Below, piece by piece: positions 45,756 to 54,658 of a stretch of DNA of 64,000 nucleotides. Location of the stretch: contig NZ_PIQO01000014.1 of NCBI RefSeq assembly GCF_002844575.1, positions 59,116-123,115 on the forward strand, read 5' to 3'. The notes below the pieces were generated by a model, which saw only the letters and a program-made list of their open reading frames with translations, was not told the DNA's origin and did not search any database. The DNA is from Heyndrickxia camelliae (GTDB lineage: Bacteria; Bacillota; Bacilli; Bacillales; Bacillaceae_C). Numbering within the stretch: position 1 is the stretch's first letter; each line of letters opens with the position of its first letter. The translations under genes and the position numbers were made by a program.

Positions 45756-46976
45756 TATTTTTTTTCTTTTTGAGAATAATATTTCAAACTTCGTTCCTTC
45801 CCCTAATTTGCTCTCTACTTTTATTTTTCCTGCATGTTTATCGACAATCCATTTAGCAATAGAGAGTCCAAGTCCTAGACTTTCGGATTTAGTTCTTGAT
45901 TTATCTACTTGATAGAATCGATCAAAAATTCGACCAACATTTTCCTCCTTCATCCCAATCCCATTATCTTTTATCGTTAATCCAATATGATTCTTCGTCT
46001 CAAAACAGGATAATTCAATTAATCCGTTGTCATCTGTATATTTCATCGCATTATCCAATAAAATCACAATCAATTGATGGAACCTATCCCGGTCACCAAC
46101 AAAGGTTATCGGGGGGGCAGATGTTAATGTAATCGTCTTTCCTTGGAAGGAAGCTACTTCTGAAAAGTGCTCTACTATATCTCTTAATAATTCACCTAGA
46201 TTAAATTCTTTTCGTTCCAGTTCCAATTCATTTGAGTCAGATCTTGCCAAAGTTAATAAATTCGCAACAAGCTTTGAAAGTCTGCGACATTCTTTTAAAA
46301 TGATCGAGATATCCGGAAGCTTTTCTTGAATCGTGGCTTCTGGTGTCCTTAATAATAGATCCCCACGGGTCTGAATAACAGTTAATGGAGTTCTTAATTC
46401 ATGAGAAGCATCCGATACAAACCGCTGTTGTTTATCCCAACTGTTTTTGATTGGCCGCAACGCTCTTCCCGCCAGAAATAAACCAGCTGCAATAGCAAGA
46501 ATAATTCCAAGCGCTCCCCCAATTAACATCATCAAAAGTAAGCGGCGCAAGATGTTTCTTTCGATATCTACATTACGAATAAATTCCAGCTTTACAGGCT
46601 GATTATTAATGGTCGCGCGAACAGAAATAGTGTGAAAATAATACCCATCTACTTCAGTAGTTTGTATTTTATTATAAGTGTGCGGAATAAAATGATTTTG
46701 GTAATTATCTTGAATATCATCCTTATTTATGAGCACATTGTTTTTATTCCAAATCAAAACAATAATATTATTATGGGGGTCCCGTCCTTGCCCCCCAAAT
46801 TTCGGAATTTCACCCGTTAATCCCACTCTTCCTACCATATCCTGCAATGAACGATCTGCATCTCTATATACATAAAGACGGATATATGAGTAAATCATAC
46901 TGCCTAAAATACTGATGATTACGATAAAAACAATTGAATTTAAAATGGTAAGGTTTATTCGCGTTTTCTTAAACAT
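45753..46976 (-). CDS. Two-component sensor histidine kinase
   Basis: A 407-residue membrane kinase. Segments at about 11-30 and 145-170 enclose an extracytoplasmic domain of about 115 residues. H-box SHELRTPLT with the phospho-histidine at 192, N-box DNAMKYT, and G-boxes DNGIGM and GLGLSIAKWIV are complete. It follows the response regulator by 3 bases. The placement beside an ABC exporter and a membrane-fusion protein suggests it senses a cell-envelope or antimicrobial signal. Confidence 0.93.
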   Translation of the reverse strand: MFKKTRINLTILNSIVFIVIISILGSMIYSYIRLYVYRDADRSLQDMVGRVGLTGEIPKFGGQGRDPHNNIIVLIWNKNNVLINKDDIQDNYQNHFIPHTYNKIQTTEVDGYYFHTISVRATINNQPVKLEFIRNVDIERNILRRLLLMMLIGGALGIILAIAAGLFLAGRALRPIKNSWDKQQRFVSDASHELRTPLTVIQTRGDLLLRTPEATIQEKLPDISIILKECRRLSKLVANLLTLARSDSNELELERKEFNLGELLRDIVEHFSEVASFQGKTITLTSAPPITFVGDRDRFHQLIVILLDNAMKYTDDNGLIELSCFETKNHIGLTIKDNGIGMKEENVGRIFDRFYQVDKSRTKSESLGLGLSIAKWIVDKHAGKIKVESKLGEGTKFEILFSKRKKI

Positions 46977-46979
46977 ATA

Positions 46980-47657
46980 TTACTCCTTAAATTCTTTCAA
47001 AATATACCCTACCCCGCGGACATTCTGAATATCCTTATGATAGCCATAAGCCTCTAACTTTTTCCGTAGATGATGAATATATACTTCGACAATGGCAACG
47101 GTAGTATCAGAATCAAAGCCCCAAATTCGGTCATATATTTGCTCTCTTGTTAAAATTTTCCCATGATTTTGTATTAGATATTCCAAAAGCTCATATTGCT
47201 TAATCGTTAATCTGATGGGTGTTCCATCTATTTTAATTTCTTGTTCTTTTCCAAATAACTCTATTCCCCGGTACCGCATTGTATGTTCAATGGTTAGACT
47301 TCCGCTTCTTCTTAACAATGCGCGAATTCTTGCAATTAATTCCGGTGCTTGAAACGGCTTGACAAGATAGTCGTCACCACCAATTTCAAGTCCCCTCACA
47401 CGGTCCTCCAATGCATCCTTAGCGGTAACAAATAGAACAGGTGTCATAATTCGATCCGCACGAAGCTTTTTTAAAATCTCAAATCCATCTATTTCCGGCA
47501 ACATGACATCCAGTATAATGACATCATAAATATTTTGAAAAGCTAGAAATAACCCTTCTTCTCCATCTGTTGCCGATTCTACTTCAAATTCGTCACTAAG
47601 GATATTTTTCATTGATTCTAACAGGTTTTCATTATCCTCTACAATTAATAGTTTCAT
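46980..47657 (-). CDS. OmpR-family response regulator
   Basis: A 225-residue regulator: receiver domain with phospho-Asp in VIILDVMLPEIDG (about residue 51) and KPF at about 101, then an OmpR/PhoB winged helix with LTIKQYELLEYLIQNHGKIL and YIHHLRKKLEAYG. The ATG at 47657 was chosen; GGAGG lies 12 bases upstream, while an earlier TTG directly abuts it. First gene of the pair with the kinase. Confidence 0.93.
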   Translation of the reverse strand: MKLLIVEDNENLLESMKNILSDEFEVESATDGEEGLFLAFQNIYDVIILDVMLPEIDGFEILKKLRADRIMTPVLFVTAKDALEDRVRGLEIGGDDYLVKPFQAPELIARIRALLRRSGSLTIEHTMRYRGIELFGKEQEIKIDGTPIRLTIKQYELLEYLIQNHGKILTREQIYDRIWGFDSDTTVAIVEVYIHHLRKKLEAYGYHKDIQNVRGVGYILKEFKE

Positions 47658-47705
47658 CTCGATAAACAACCTCCATTTCTGTTTATTTTACCAGATTAGT
47701 ATCGA

Positions 47706-47749
47706 CCATAAAAAAATGGGGATCAAAGCGCTTCAAAAAGCTTTGAGAG
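47706..47749 (-). terminator. Second hairpin upstream of the response regulator
   Basis: TCAAAGC...GCTTTGA hairpin followed, after 6 bases, by TTTTTTT on the minus strand. It may be a back-up terminator for the exporter operon or part of the regulator's leader. Confidence 0.4.
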
Positions 47750-47750
47750 T

Positions 47751-47782
47751 TAAAAACGATTGCGCCAAATACGCAACCGTTT
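47751..47782 (-). terminator. Terminator of the MacAB-like exporter operon
   Basis: Minus-strand AACGGTTGCG, 7-base loop, CGCAATCGTT and TTT; about 50 bases after the permease stop. Confidence 0.75.
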
Positions 47783-47809
47783 CATTAAGTGAATTTACAA
47801 ATCTATTCT

Positions 47810-47831
47810 ATGTCTAGCTCCAGCGCCTAGC
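47810..47831 (+). repeat. Fragment of the dispersed GTCTAGCTCC repeat
   Basis: GTCTAGCTCCAGCGCCTAG followed by C directly abuts the stop codon of the MacB-like permease. From memory this 19-mer is the common end of a Bacillaceae intergenic repeat; compare 6575-6745. Confidence 0.55.
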
Positions 47832-48998
47832 TTACTCAAATCGTAAGGCATGAATAGGATGTAATTTGGAAGCTTTGTTTGCCGGGAAAACACCAAAAAC
47901 AACTCCCACTAATAAAGAAAAGATAAAGGCAATAGCGGTCACCGGTAAAGAAAAGACAATCGACGAATCCGTAAGCGAACCATAGATTTTGGTTGCAATA
48001 AAGCCAATTACAATCCCAAATATTCCACCCATCGCACTAAGAACAATAGATTCGATTAAAAACTGGATTAAAATATCTTTTCTTTTTGCACCAATCGCTT
48101 TACGAATGCCGATTTCTTTCGTTCTTTCAGTCACAGAAACAAACATAATATTCATGATACCGATTCCGCCTACCAATAGTGAGATACTCGCAATACCTCC
48201 GAGCATCATCGTCATTGTCTTCGAAACAGAACTCATTGTATCCATCAAATCTTGTTGACTTACGACACTATAACTGTCTTGACTATGAAAAATAGATAAT
48301 AATGATCGTTCAAGCATATTTTGGACAAAGGTTAATTGCTTTTCATTTTGGGCTTGCACATACACTGTTTGAACATTTAGTGAAGCAAGAACACGTTCTG
48401 CTGTACTTAGTGGAGTAATAATTACGCTATCCCCACTTTCCCCTATGGAGCTTCCCTTTGACGCTAATACCCCAACGATTTTAAAAGAAGTCCCATTAAT
48501 TTGAACATATTTTCCAACTGGATTATCCGCTCCAAAAAGGGTTCGTGCTGTATCCGATCCCAATACCGCTACTTTCATTCGAAACTCGTTATCAATATCG
48601 GCCAGAAAGCGACCATTTGAGACAGGTGTATTCCGTATATTTTTATAGGATGCCGTTGTTCCAATCATGCTTACCTGTGTCGATGTCCGACCATTCTTTG
48701 CTGTTATTCTTCCTTGAACGGCAGGAGCAATATCTTTTACACCAGTGATTTTCTTTAAACCTTCTGCATCAGCCTCATTAAAATTACTTGAACTCGAATC
48801 GAGGACATTTACAGTTAATAAATTTGTTCCAAGACTATTAATTTGGTCCGTCACGGTTTTGGTGGAGGACTGCCCTATCGAAACGAGCACGATAACAGAA
48901 GATACTCCGATAATAATCCCCAACATCGTTAAAAAAGCTCTTAATTTACTACTCTTAATATTTCGTAGTGCCATTTTAATGGACGGAAGAAGCTTCAC
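47832..48998 (-). CDS. MacB-like ABC exporter permease (YknZ type)
   Basis: A 388-residue permease with an N-terminal membrane segment (ALRNIKSSKLRAFLTMLGII), a large outer MacB_PCD domain (about 50-260) and three C-terminal segments with the FtsX motif SVTERTKEIGIRKAIGAKRK. The GTG at 48998, 6 bases after GGGAGGGG, gives MKLLPSIKMAL; it overlaps the ATPase gene by 23 bases. With the ATPase and the fusion protein it forms a mechanotransducing exporter for peptides or drugs. Confidence 0.92.
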   Translation of the reverse strand: MKLLPSIKMALRNIKSSKLRAFLTMLGIIIGVSSVIVLVSIGQSSTKTVTDQINSLGTNLLTVNVLDSSSSNFNEADAEGLKKITGVKDIAPAVQGRITAKNGRTSTQVSMIGTTASYKNIRNTPVSNGRFLADIDNEFRMKVAVLGSDTARTLFGADNPVGKYVQINGTSFKIVGVLASKGSSIGESGDSVIITPLSTAERVLASLNVQTVYVQAQNEKQLTFVQNMLERSLLSIFHSQDSYSVVSQQDLMDTMSSVSKTMTMMLGGIASISLLVGGIGIMNIMFVSVTERTKEIGIRKAIGAKRKDILIQFLIESIVLSAMGGIFGIVIGFIATKIYGSLTDSSIVFSLPVTAIAFIFSLLVGVVFGVFPANKASKLHPIHALRFE

Positions 48999-49686
48999 GA
49001 GGAACCCCTCCCTTTTCAAATAATTTGCCATCTTTTATCTGCACAATTCTTTTTGCTTGTTCGGCTACTTCTAAATCATGTGTAATTAAAATAACGGTAT
49101 GCCCTATTTCATTTAACCCTTTCATGACATCCATAATTTCCTTGCTTGTTTTACTGTCTAATGCACCAGTAGGTTCATCCGCTAGTAATATCGGCGGATT
49201 GCATACTAAGGCGCGAGCAATTGCAACACGCTGTTGCTGCCCCCCTGATAATTGTGTTGGAAGATGAGCGGCACGATCTAAAAGCCCAACCTTTTTCAAA
49301 CTTTCAAGTGCCATTTCTTTTCGTTCCTGAGTGGGTATGCCTTTATATAAAAGTGGTAATTCCACATTTTCTAATGCAGTTAATTTGGATAAAAGATTGA
49401 AGTTTTGAAAGATAAAACCGATTTTTTGATTTCTAATTGTAGCTAATTGATTATCGCTCATACGGCCAACGTCTTTATCTTCCAGAAAATAATCTCCAGA
49501 ATCGGGCTTATCCAGACAGCCAATCATATTCATCAATGTCGATTTTCCAGAACCAGATGGACCAATAATCGCCAAAAACTCACCGGATTCTATCTTTAGA
49601 GATATCCGGTGGAGAGCAGTAACCGTTTCTCCACCGATTTTATATGCCTTTACCATATTTTGAATGGAAATAAGAGGTTTTGTCAT
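48976..49686 (-). CDS. MacB-like ABC exporter ATP-binding protein (YknY type)
   Basis: A 236-residue LolD/MacB-type ATPase: Walker A GPSGSGKST at about 39-47, LSGGQQQRVAIARAL and Walker B ILLADEPTGALDS. It lies 2 bases after the fusion-protein gene and overlaps the permease gene, so the three are one operon. Confidence 0.93.
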   Translation of the reverse strand: MTKPLISIQNMVKAYKIGGETVTALHRISLKIESGEFLAIIGPSGSGKSTLMNMIGCLDKPDSGDYFLEDKDVGRMSDNQLATIRNQKIGFIFQNFNLLSKLTALENVELPLLYKGIPTQERKEMALESLKKVGLLDRAAHLPTQLSGGQQQRVAIARALVCNPPILLADEPTGALDSKTSKEIMDVMKGLNEIGHTVILITHDLEVAEQAKRIVQIKDGKLFEKGGVPREASSVH

Positions 49687-49688
49687 GA

Positions 49689-50645
49689 TTAATTGCCTCC
49701 TCCGTTTTTCATACCTCCGCCGTTATTGCCCCAGTTACCACGGTTCATTCCATTCATGCCTCCCATGCCCCCCATGCCGCCAAAGCCGCGCATGTTGCCT
49801 GAGCTATTCGTCGAACTTTTTGTAATAGAAGGAAGTTGCACTTCTTCTCCCTCCTGCAAACCGCTTGTAATCTCCACATAACTATCATTGTTAATACCTG
49901 TTTTCACCACTTGACTAGCAATCTGTCCGTCTGAGCTTTTTACCATAACATATTTCTGGTTTCCATTCGTATGTACAGCTTCTACCGGTACATAAAGGAC
50001 ATTATCCTTGCTCGCAGTCAAGATTTTTGCTTCGGTTGTCATTCCTACTTTAAGATTTTTTGGGCTTGTCAGTTGAACGGTAACATTGAAAGTGGATACA
50101 CCATTTGATGTGTCACCTTCCTCAGCAATGTCCGTGACCTTCCCTGCAAATGTTGTATCAGGAAAAGCATTTGCAGTTACTTCTGCAGTTTGCCCCTTCT
50201 TAATTTTTGAAATATCTAATTCATCAATTTTTACTGTGGTTTGCAAATCCTTATAATTGGTAATATGTGCTACAACCGTTCCACTATTAAGCCTGTCCCC
50301 GCTTGCGACAGTTAAGGAAGTAACGGTTCCCTTTATCGGTGCTGTAATAGGATCGCTGCCATCAGTGAATGTAACGAGTTCTTGTCCCTTGGAGACCGTT
50401 TCATTAGTAGACACTAATACTTCATCTACCTCTGCATTAGTACTCGCTTTTACATCTTCCGAACTTGCTGATTCAACAGATCCTAATCCGCTAATTTGAA
50501 CTTGTAATTTCCCCTTTTGCACAGATGTAACTGGATTGGCCACCGCCATAACCTGGTTTTCATTTTGCTTTTTGCTGTAATAAAACCAGGATCCCCCTCC
50601 AATTACAAGAACGAGAACAACAATCGATATAATCCACTTTTTCAA
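49689..50645 (-). CDS. Membrane-fusion protein of the MacAB-like exporter (YknX type)
   Basis: A 318-residue HlyD/RND-type adaptor with an N-terminal membrane anchor (about 4-24), lipoyl/beta-barrel domains (TAPIKGTVTSLTVASGDRLN) and a C-terminal barrel ending EEVQLPSI. The helical hairpin is very short, as in YknX-like proteins. Unusual: a C-terminal tail of about 35 residues rich in Gly, Met and Asn (FGGMGGMGGMNGMNRGNWGN and on). AAGGAG precedes the ATG. It leads the exporter operon. Confidence 0.9.
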   Translation of the reverse strand: MKKWIISIVVLVLVIGGGSWFYYSKKQNENQVMAVANPVTSVQKGKLQVQISGLGSVESASSEDVKASTNAEVDEVLVSTNETVSKGQELVTFTDGSDPITAPIKGTVTSLTVASGDRLNSGTVVAHITNYKDLQTTVKIDELDISKIKKGQTAEVTANAFPDTTFAGKVTDIAEEGDTSNGVSTFNVTVQLTSPKNLKVGMTTEAKILTASKDNVLYVPVEAVHTNGNQKYVMVKSSDGQIASQVVKTGINNDSYVEITSGLQEGEEVQLPSITKSSTNSSGNMRGFGGMGGMGGMNGMNRGNWGNNGGGMKNGGGN

Positions 50646-50828
50646 ATCCCTTTACTCCTTTCACAATTAAATATCCATTTTTAATGGTTTTTGAGATAAG
50701 CCTATTATGGGGGGGATTTCTTAATTTTTACTTAAAGAGATTATGTAAATGTAAGTTTTTTTCTTTTTAATGGCTTACGACTTTTATAACACCATTTCTA
50801 TAGGATATTAACAATCTATTACTTCATA
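50646..50828. other. Leader region of the exporter operon
   Basis: About 180 bases of AT-rich DNA with a poly-G stretch GGGGGG near 50709 and pyrimidine tracts; presumably holds the exporter promoter. No gene is seen. Confidence 0.4.
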
Positions 50829-51390
50829 TTTTGTTCTTTTGTTCCTTTTAAAGGACACTTGATCCTCTTTTTCTTCCTGCTTTGTCATTTTGAGTCTTTC
50901 TAAAAGACACTTGACCTTCTTTTTCTTCCTGCTTTGTCCTTTTGAACCTTTCTAAAGGACACTTGATCCTCTTTTTCTTCCTGCTTTGTCCTTTTGAACC
51001 TTTCTAAAGGACACTTGATCCTCTTTTTCTTCCTGCTTTGTCCTTTTAAACCCTTCTAAAGGACACTTGACCCTTTTTTTCTTCCTGCTTTGTCCTTTTA
51101 AACCCTTCTAAAGGACACTTGACTCTCTTTTTCTTCCTGCTTTGTCCTTTTAAACCTTTCTAAAGGACACTTGACTCTCTTTTTCTTCTTATTTTGTCCT
51201 TTTAAGCACTTCTAAAGGACACTTGACTCTCTTTTTCTTCCTGCTTTGTCCTTTTGAACCGTTCTAAAAGACACTTGACCTTCTTTTTCTTCCTGCTTTG
51301 TCCTTTTGACCCTTTCTAAAGGACACTTGATCCTCTTTTTCTACCTACTTGGTCCTTTTGAACCTTTCTAAAACACACTTGATTTCCTAC
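50829..51390. repeat. Tandem array 2: ten exact 52-bp units
   Basis: AAAGGAC (or one-base variants) recurs at 50850, 50902, 50954, 51006, 51058, 51110, 51162, 51214, 51266, 51318 and 51370, always 52 bases apart with no indels. The unit reads AAAGGACACTTGATCCTCTT, TTTCTTCCTGCTTTGTCCTT, TTGAACCTTTCT. Each unit holds the inverted repeat GTCCTTT...AAAGGAC across the unit junction. Units differ by scattered substitutions; the outermost are most degenerate. Pyrimidine-rich on the plus strand, as array 1, but the sequences are unrelated. Confidence 0.97.
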
Positions 51391-51432
51391 CTTTCAAATG
51401 CTGTCCGTTATCGTTTTTAGTGAGTTATAAAT

Positions 51433-51476
51433 AAAAAAATGCACTCAAGAATTCCGAACGAATCTCGTGTGCATTC
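51433..51476 (-). terminator. Terminator of the cobalamin operon
   Basis: Minus-strand AATGCAC...GTGCATT stem with an extended, partly mismatched inner helix and TTTTTT following; 4 bases after the ECF S-component stop. Confidence 0.88.
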
Positions 51477-51480
51477 ATTT

Positions 51481-52170
51481 TCATTGTATATCCATTAATC
51501 CATACTTTTTTCGAAATCTTAATAGAATCTTTACCCAACTATTTGAAAAAATGGCCAAGAAGAAAACATTTGAAAGGGCATGTGCTAGATCAAAGTAAAA
51601 GCCTTTTGCGTAATATGCAATAAATTGGGCAAGGGTAATGTTTTGAAAAATTCCCACAACATATGATAAATTCATAATCCAGCCAAATAAAATTCCAGAT
51701 ATAAAGCCGAAGATGCATCTAGTTATAGTTGTCCGCATGAACCATGTATCCCTTAGTAATCCTGCTGCCACGCCAATCATCCCCCACGCATACATTTGCC
51801 ACGGAGTCCAAGGTCCTTGACCTAAGAAAAGATTGGATACTAATGCAGTTAGTGCACCTACAACAAATCCACTTTCAGCGCCTAAGGCAATGCCTGTTAC
51901 AATAATCACAAAAGTGGATGGCTGTACACTTGGTATAGAAGCAAATGGAACCCTGCTGACCGCCGCCACTGCTGCTAGAACAGCCAACATCACAAGTTCC
52001 CTTCCAGATATATTGCGTCGTTCGAAACGTATGATGAACGGTAGAAATGTGCAAATCATAAACAAGATACTTACAATAATATAGTGATGTTGAGCAATCA
52101 ACTGAAAAGCAACTAAAAGAAATAAGAGAAAGATTACCAGAATTCCTAGGATGTACCGAGAACGTGCCAT
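51481..52170 (-). CDS. ECF transporter S component, probably cobalamin-specific (CbrT-like)
   Basis: Membrane substrate-capture subunit of an ECF importer, 229 residues with about six segments. Motifs ELVMLAVLAAVAAVSRVPFA and FVVGALTALVSNLFLGQGPW are typical of the ECF S-component type often annotated as cobalamin or cob(in)amide-specific. It is the last gene of a B12-riboswitch operon, which is strong independent support for cobalamin. Its ATG overlaps the ATPase gene by 25 bases. Confidence 0.87.
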   Translation of the reverse strand: MARSRYILGILVIFLLFLLVAFQLIAQHHYIIVSILFMICTFLPFIIRFERRNISGRELVMLAVLAAVAAVSRVPFASIPSVQPSTFVIIVTGIALGAESGFVVGALTALVSNLFLGQGPWTPWQMYAWGMIGVAAGLLRDTWFMRTTITRCIFGFISGILFGWIMNLSYVVGIFQNITLAQFIAYYAKGFYFDLAHALSNVFFLAIFSNSWVKILLRFRKKYGLMDIQ

Positions 52171-53798
52171 ACTTTTCGTGCCTCCTCCACCGTTAATACA
52201 TCTGGAACATGACTTCCTCTAGTTATTCGGTTAATGACAGTTGTGTAAAATGTATTCCCTCGAAAAAACTTGTCGGGTGAGTCTGTAACAGTAATATTCC
52301 CCTGGAACATCATTGCACAACGAGTTGCATATTGGGCTGCAAACTCGATATCATGTGTAACCATGACAATGGTCAAACCGTCTTTTTGCAAAGACTTCAA
52401 TAACTGTCCTAACTTCATTTTTGCTTCTGGATCGAGGCCTTTTGTGGGCTCATCTATTAATAAGATAGAAGGATTTGAAAGCATTACCCCAGCTAGGGCT
52501 GCCTTTTGTACTTCGCCGCCACTGACATCGTATGGATGACGATCCTTTAATTCTATTAAATCAAATGCTTCAAGGATTTTAATAATTTTCCCATCTGGAT
52601 CGTTTAGCTTTTGCTTCTTTGCAATCTCGGTTAATTCCAAGAGAATCGTATCTTGTAAAAAGAAAAGCTTTGGATTTTGCGGGAGATATCCTATCTCTAT
52701 TGGCAATGGCCCCTTTACTTTCTTTCCTCTATATGTGATTGTCCCATGCTGTGGTTTCTGTAGTCCTGCCATGATTCTAAGCAAAGTGGATTTTCCGGTC
52801 CCATTCGCCCCAACAATTGCAAGCCATTCTTCGGAATACACTTCCATTGACAGATCATCCAGAACTTTTTTTTGGTTCCTATCATACTGGAAATCAATCT
52901 CCCTCATTTTTATTAAGGGATTGGACATTGGAAATTTTACTTTCATTTGCTGTTTTGTTTCTATGGTTAAGTTGCCTATCCAGCGTTTTCCTTCTTTAAT
53001 CGTTAACGGTATCTCTTCTTCACGCACTGCATGTGTGTGCTCAAGATAAAGTACAGCACTGCCAGGCAGATAAGAATACATATTGTTTGACGGATTGCCT
53101 ATTTCTTCTATAATTTTACGTGGAGGTCCATCATGTGTTTTCCTTCCTTGTTCCAACACAATTACTCGATCAGCAAGTGCAAACAGCTCTTCCAACCGAT
53201 GCTCAGCAATGATTACGGTAACCCCAAATTCTTCATTCATGCGATGAAGCATACCGATAAAATCCTTCGCTGCGACAGGATCCAATTGTGCGGTAGGTTC
53301 ATCTAATAGTAAAATTTGCGGTTCCATTAAGATTACAGATGCTAAATTTAATAATTGCTTTTGTCCGCCAGATAATTCATGTGTTCGTTTATGAAGTAAA
53401 TGTTCTAATCCGAAAAAATGAATCATTTCTGCTACTTTTTTTCTCATTTCTTCTGTCGGCATTCCGATGTTTTCTAATCCAAAAACCAGTTCTTCCATGA
53501 CTTGATCCATGACAATTTGATTTTCTGGATCCTGAAATACCATTCCAATAGTCTGAGCTAATTGTTCACTTGAAAACTGAGACAGAGGTTGATTCTGTAA
53601 AAGTAGTCTCCCCGATACATTTCCATGTGGTGCAATTTCTTTTTTTAGCAGCCTTAATAGGGTTGATTTGCCACTTCCAGACGGACCGCAAAGAACAATA
53701 AACTCCCCTTGCTCCGCACGAAAAGAGACTTGATCCAGAGCTTTTCTTGCTTGATCTGGGTACTGAAATATTATATTTTTCGCTTCCAATAGTGCCAT
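52146..53798 (-). CDS. ECF transporter fused A-A' ATPase
   Basis: A 550-residue protein with two complete ABC ATPase domains: Walker A GPSGSGKST near 38-46 and GANGTGKST near 330; signatures ELSGGQKQLLN and VSGGEVQKAAL; Walker B ILLLDEPTAQLDP and ILLIDEPTKGLDP. It replaces the usual EcfA1/EcfA2 pair. Overlaps with ecfT (28 bases) and the S component (25 bases) show tight coupling. Confidence 0.94.
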   Translation of the reverse strand: MALLEAKNIIFQYPDQARKALDQVSFRAEQGEFIVLCGPSGSGKSTLLRLLKKEIAPHGNVSGRLLLQNQPLSQFSSEQLAQTIGMVFQDPENQIVMDQVMEELVFGLENIGMPTEEMRKKVAEMIHFFGLEHLLHKRTHELSGGQKQLLNLASVILMEPQILLLDEPTAQLDPVAAKDFIGMLHRMNEEFGVTVIIAEHRLEELFALADRVIVLEQGRKTHDGPPRKIIEEIGNPSNNMYSYLPGSAVLYLEHTHAVREEEIPLTIKEGKRWIGNLTIETKQQMKVKFPMSNPLIKMREIDFQYDRNQKKVLDDLSMEVYSEEWLAIVGANGTGKSTLLRIMAGLQKPQHGTITYRGKKVKGPLPIEIGYLPQNPKLFFLQDTILLELTEIAKKQKLNDPDGKIIKILEAFDLIELKDRHPYDVSGGEVQKAALAGVMLSNPSILLIDEPTKGLDPEAKMKLGQLLKSLQKDGLTIVMVTHDIEFAAQYATRCAMMFQGNITVTDSPDKFFRGNTFYTTVINRITRGSHVPDVLTVEEARKVWHVLGTS

Positions 53799-54658
53799 CT
53801 AAGTGCCTCTCTTTCCTCTATGCCTAGCGGAAAACCTAAAAATAAAATAAAGATAAAAAGATAAAACCATTCCCTGCCTTCTAAAAAAATCGGTTCCAAA
53901 ATAGGGTTGATGGATAATACACCATCACCAAGCCACCATCCAAATATACTGATACTTCCAACTATCGCCATATATATAATAGCCAGCCAATCTTTTCTTT
54001 TCATTTTAAAAGGAATGTAGCGGCTTCTTTTTCGTAATCCGTACCCTCTTCCAGCCATGGAATCAGCTGTTTGCAAGGCTTCCTCCAGTGACCATGTAAG
54101 CAGTATTTGCACAAGCTGAATACCATTCTTTGCACGTTCTTTCATTGTTCCCGAGTTAACCGAAAGGCCTTTGCCCCGCTGTACCGTTTGAATTTCCTTC
54201 AATCTTCTCCGTAATAACGGAACAAATCGCATAGAAATCATTGTTAATAATGCCCATTGTGGGAGCCATTTTGAAAATAAATATAAAAATTTATCAGCAG
54301 TAATCACTAGATTATAAGAAGAAAACAAAACCATTAAACAAAATAAAGATAAGGCAAGAATTATCCCTTGGATAATTGCCTCCAACATAATCGGGTTTTG
54401 TCCAAAATAAAATAAAATATGGGTTCCACGGTGATTAATCAATGGATTCACAATTAGAAAAAATAGGGAAAGTATTACTAGCGTCCTCCACCACTTTTTC
54501 AATGTCTTTCCTCGATCAAGAGCAATATTAAAACAAATTAGAATGATGCCGCCAATAAACAAAAACACCGGATGCTTATTTAGCATAACCAGTGCTGCTG
54601 CTCCCACATAATAGAAGAAACTAACAAATGGATGAAATGAACGAAACCCTCTATTCAT
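53771..54658 (-). CDS. ecfT: ECF transporter T component
   Basis: A 295-residue membrane coupling protein with five to six segments and the cytosolic EcfT signature with Ala-Arg-Gly-type motifs (EEALQTADSMAGRGYGLRKR). Connects the S component to the ATPases. Its ATG follows the lipoprotein stop codon directly (TAAATG). Confidence 0.92.
   Translation of the reverse strand: MNRGFRSFHPFVSFFYYVGAAALVMLNKHPVFLFIGGIILICFNIALDRGKTLKKWWRTLVILSLFFLIVNPLINHRGTHILFYFGQNPIMLEAIIQGIILALSLFCLMVLFSSYNLVITADKFLYLFSKWLPQWALLTMISMRFVPLLRRRLKEIQTVQRGKGLSVNSGTMKERAKNGIQLVQILLTWSLEEALQTADSMAGRGYGLRKRSRYIPFKMKRKDWLAIIYMAIVGSISIFGWWLGDGVLSINPILEPIFLEGREWFYLFIFILFLGFPLGIEEREALRWHYWKRKI

Noticed and set aside
50829..51390. 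CRISPR array
   Set aside because: Units are repeated in full without variable spacers, and no cas genes are present.
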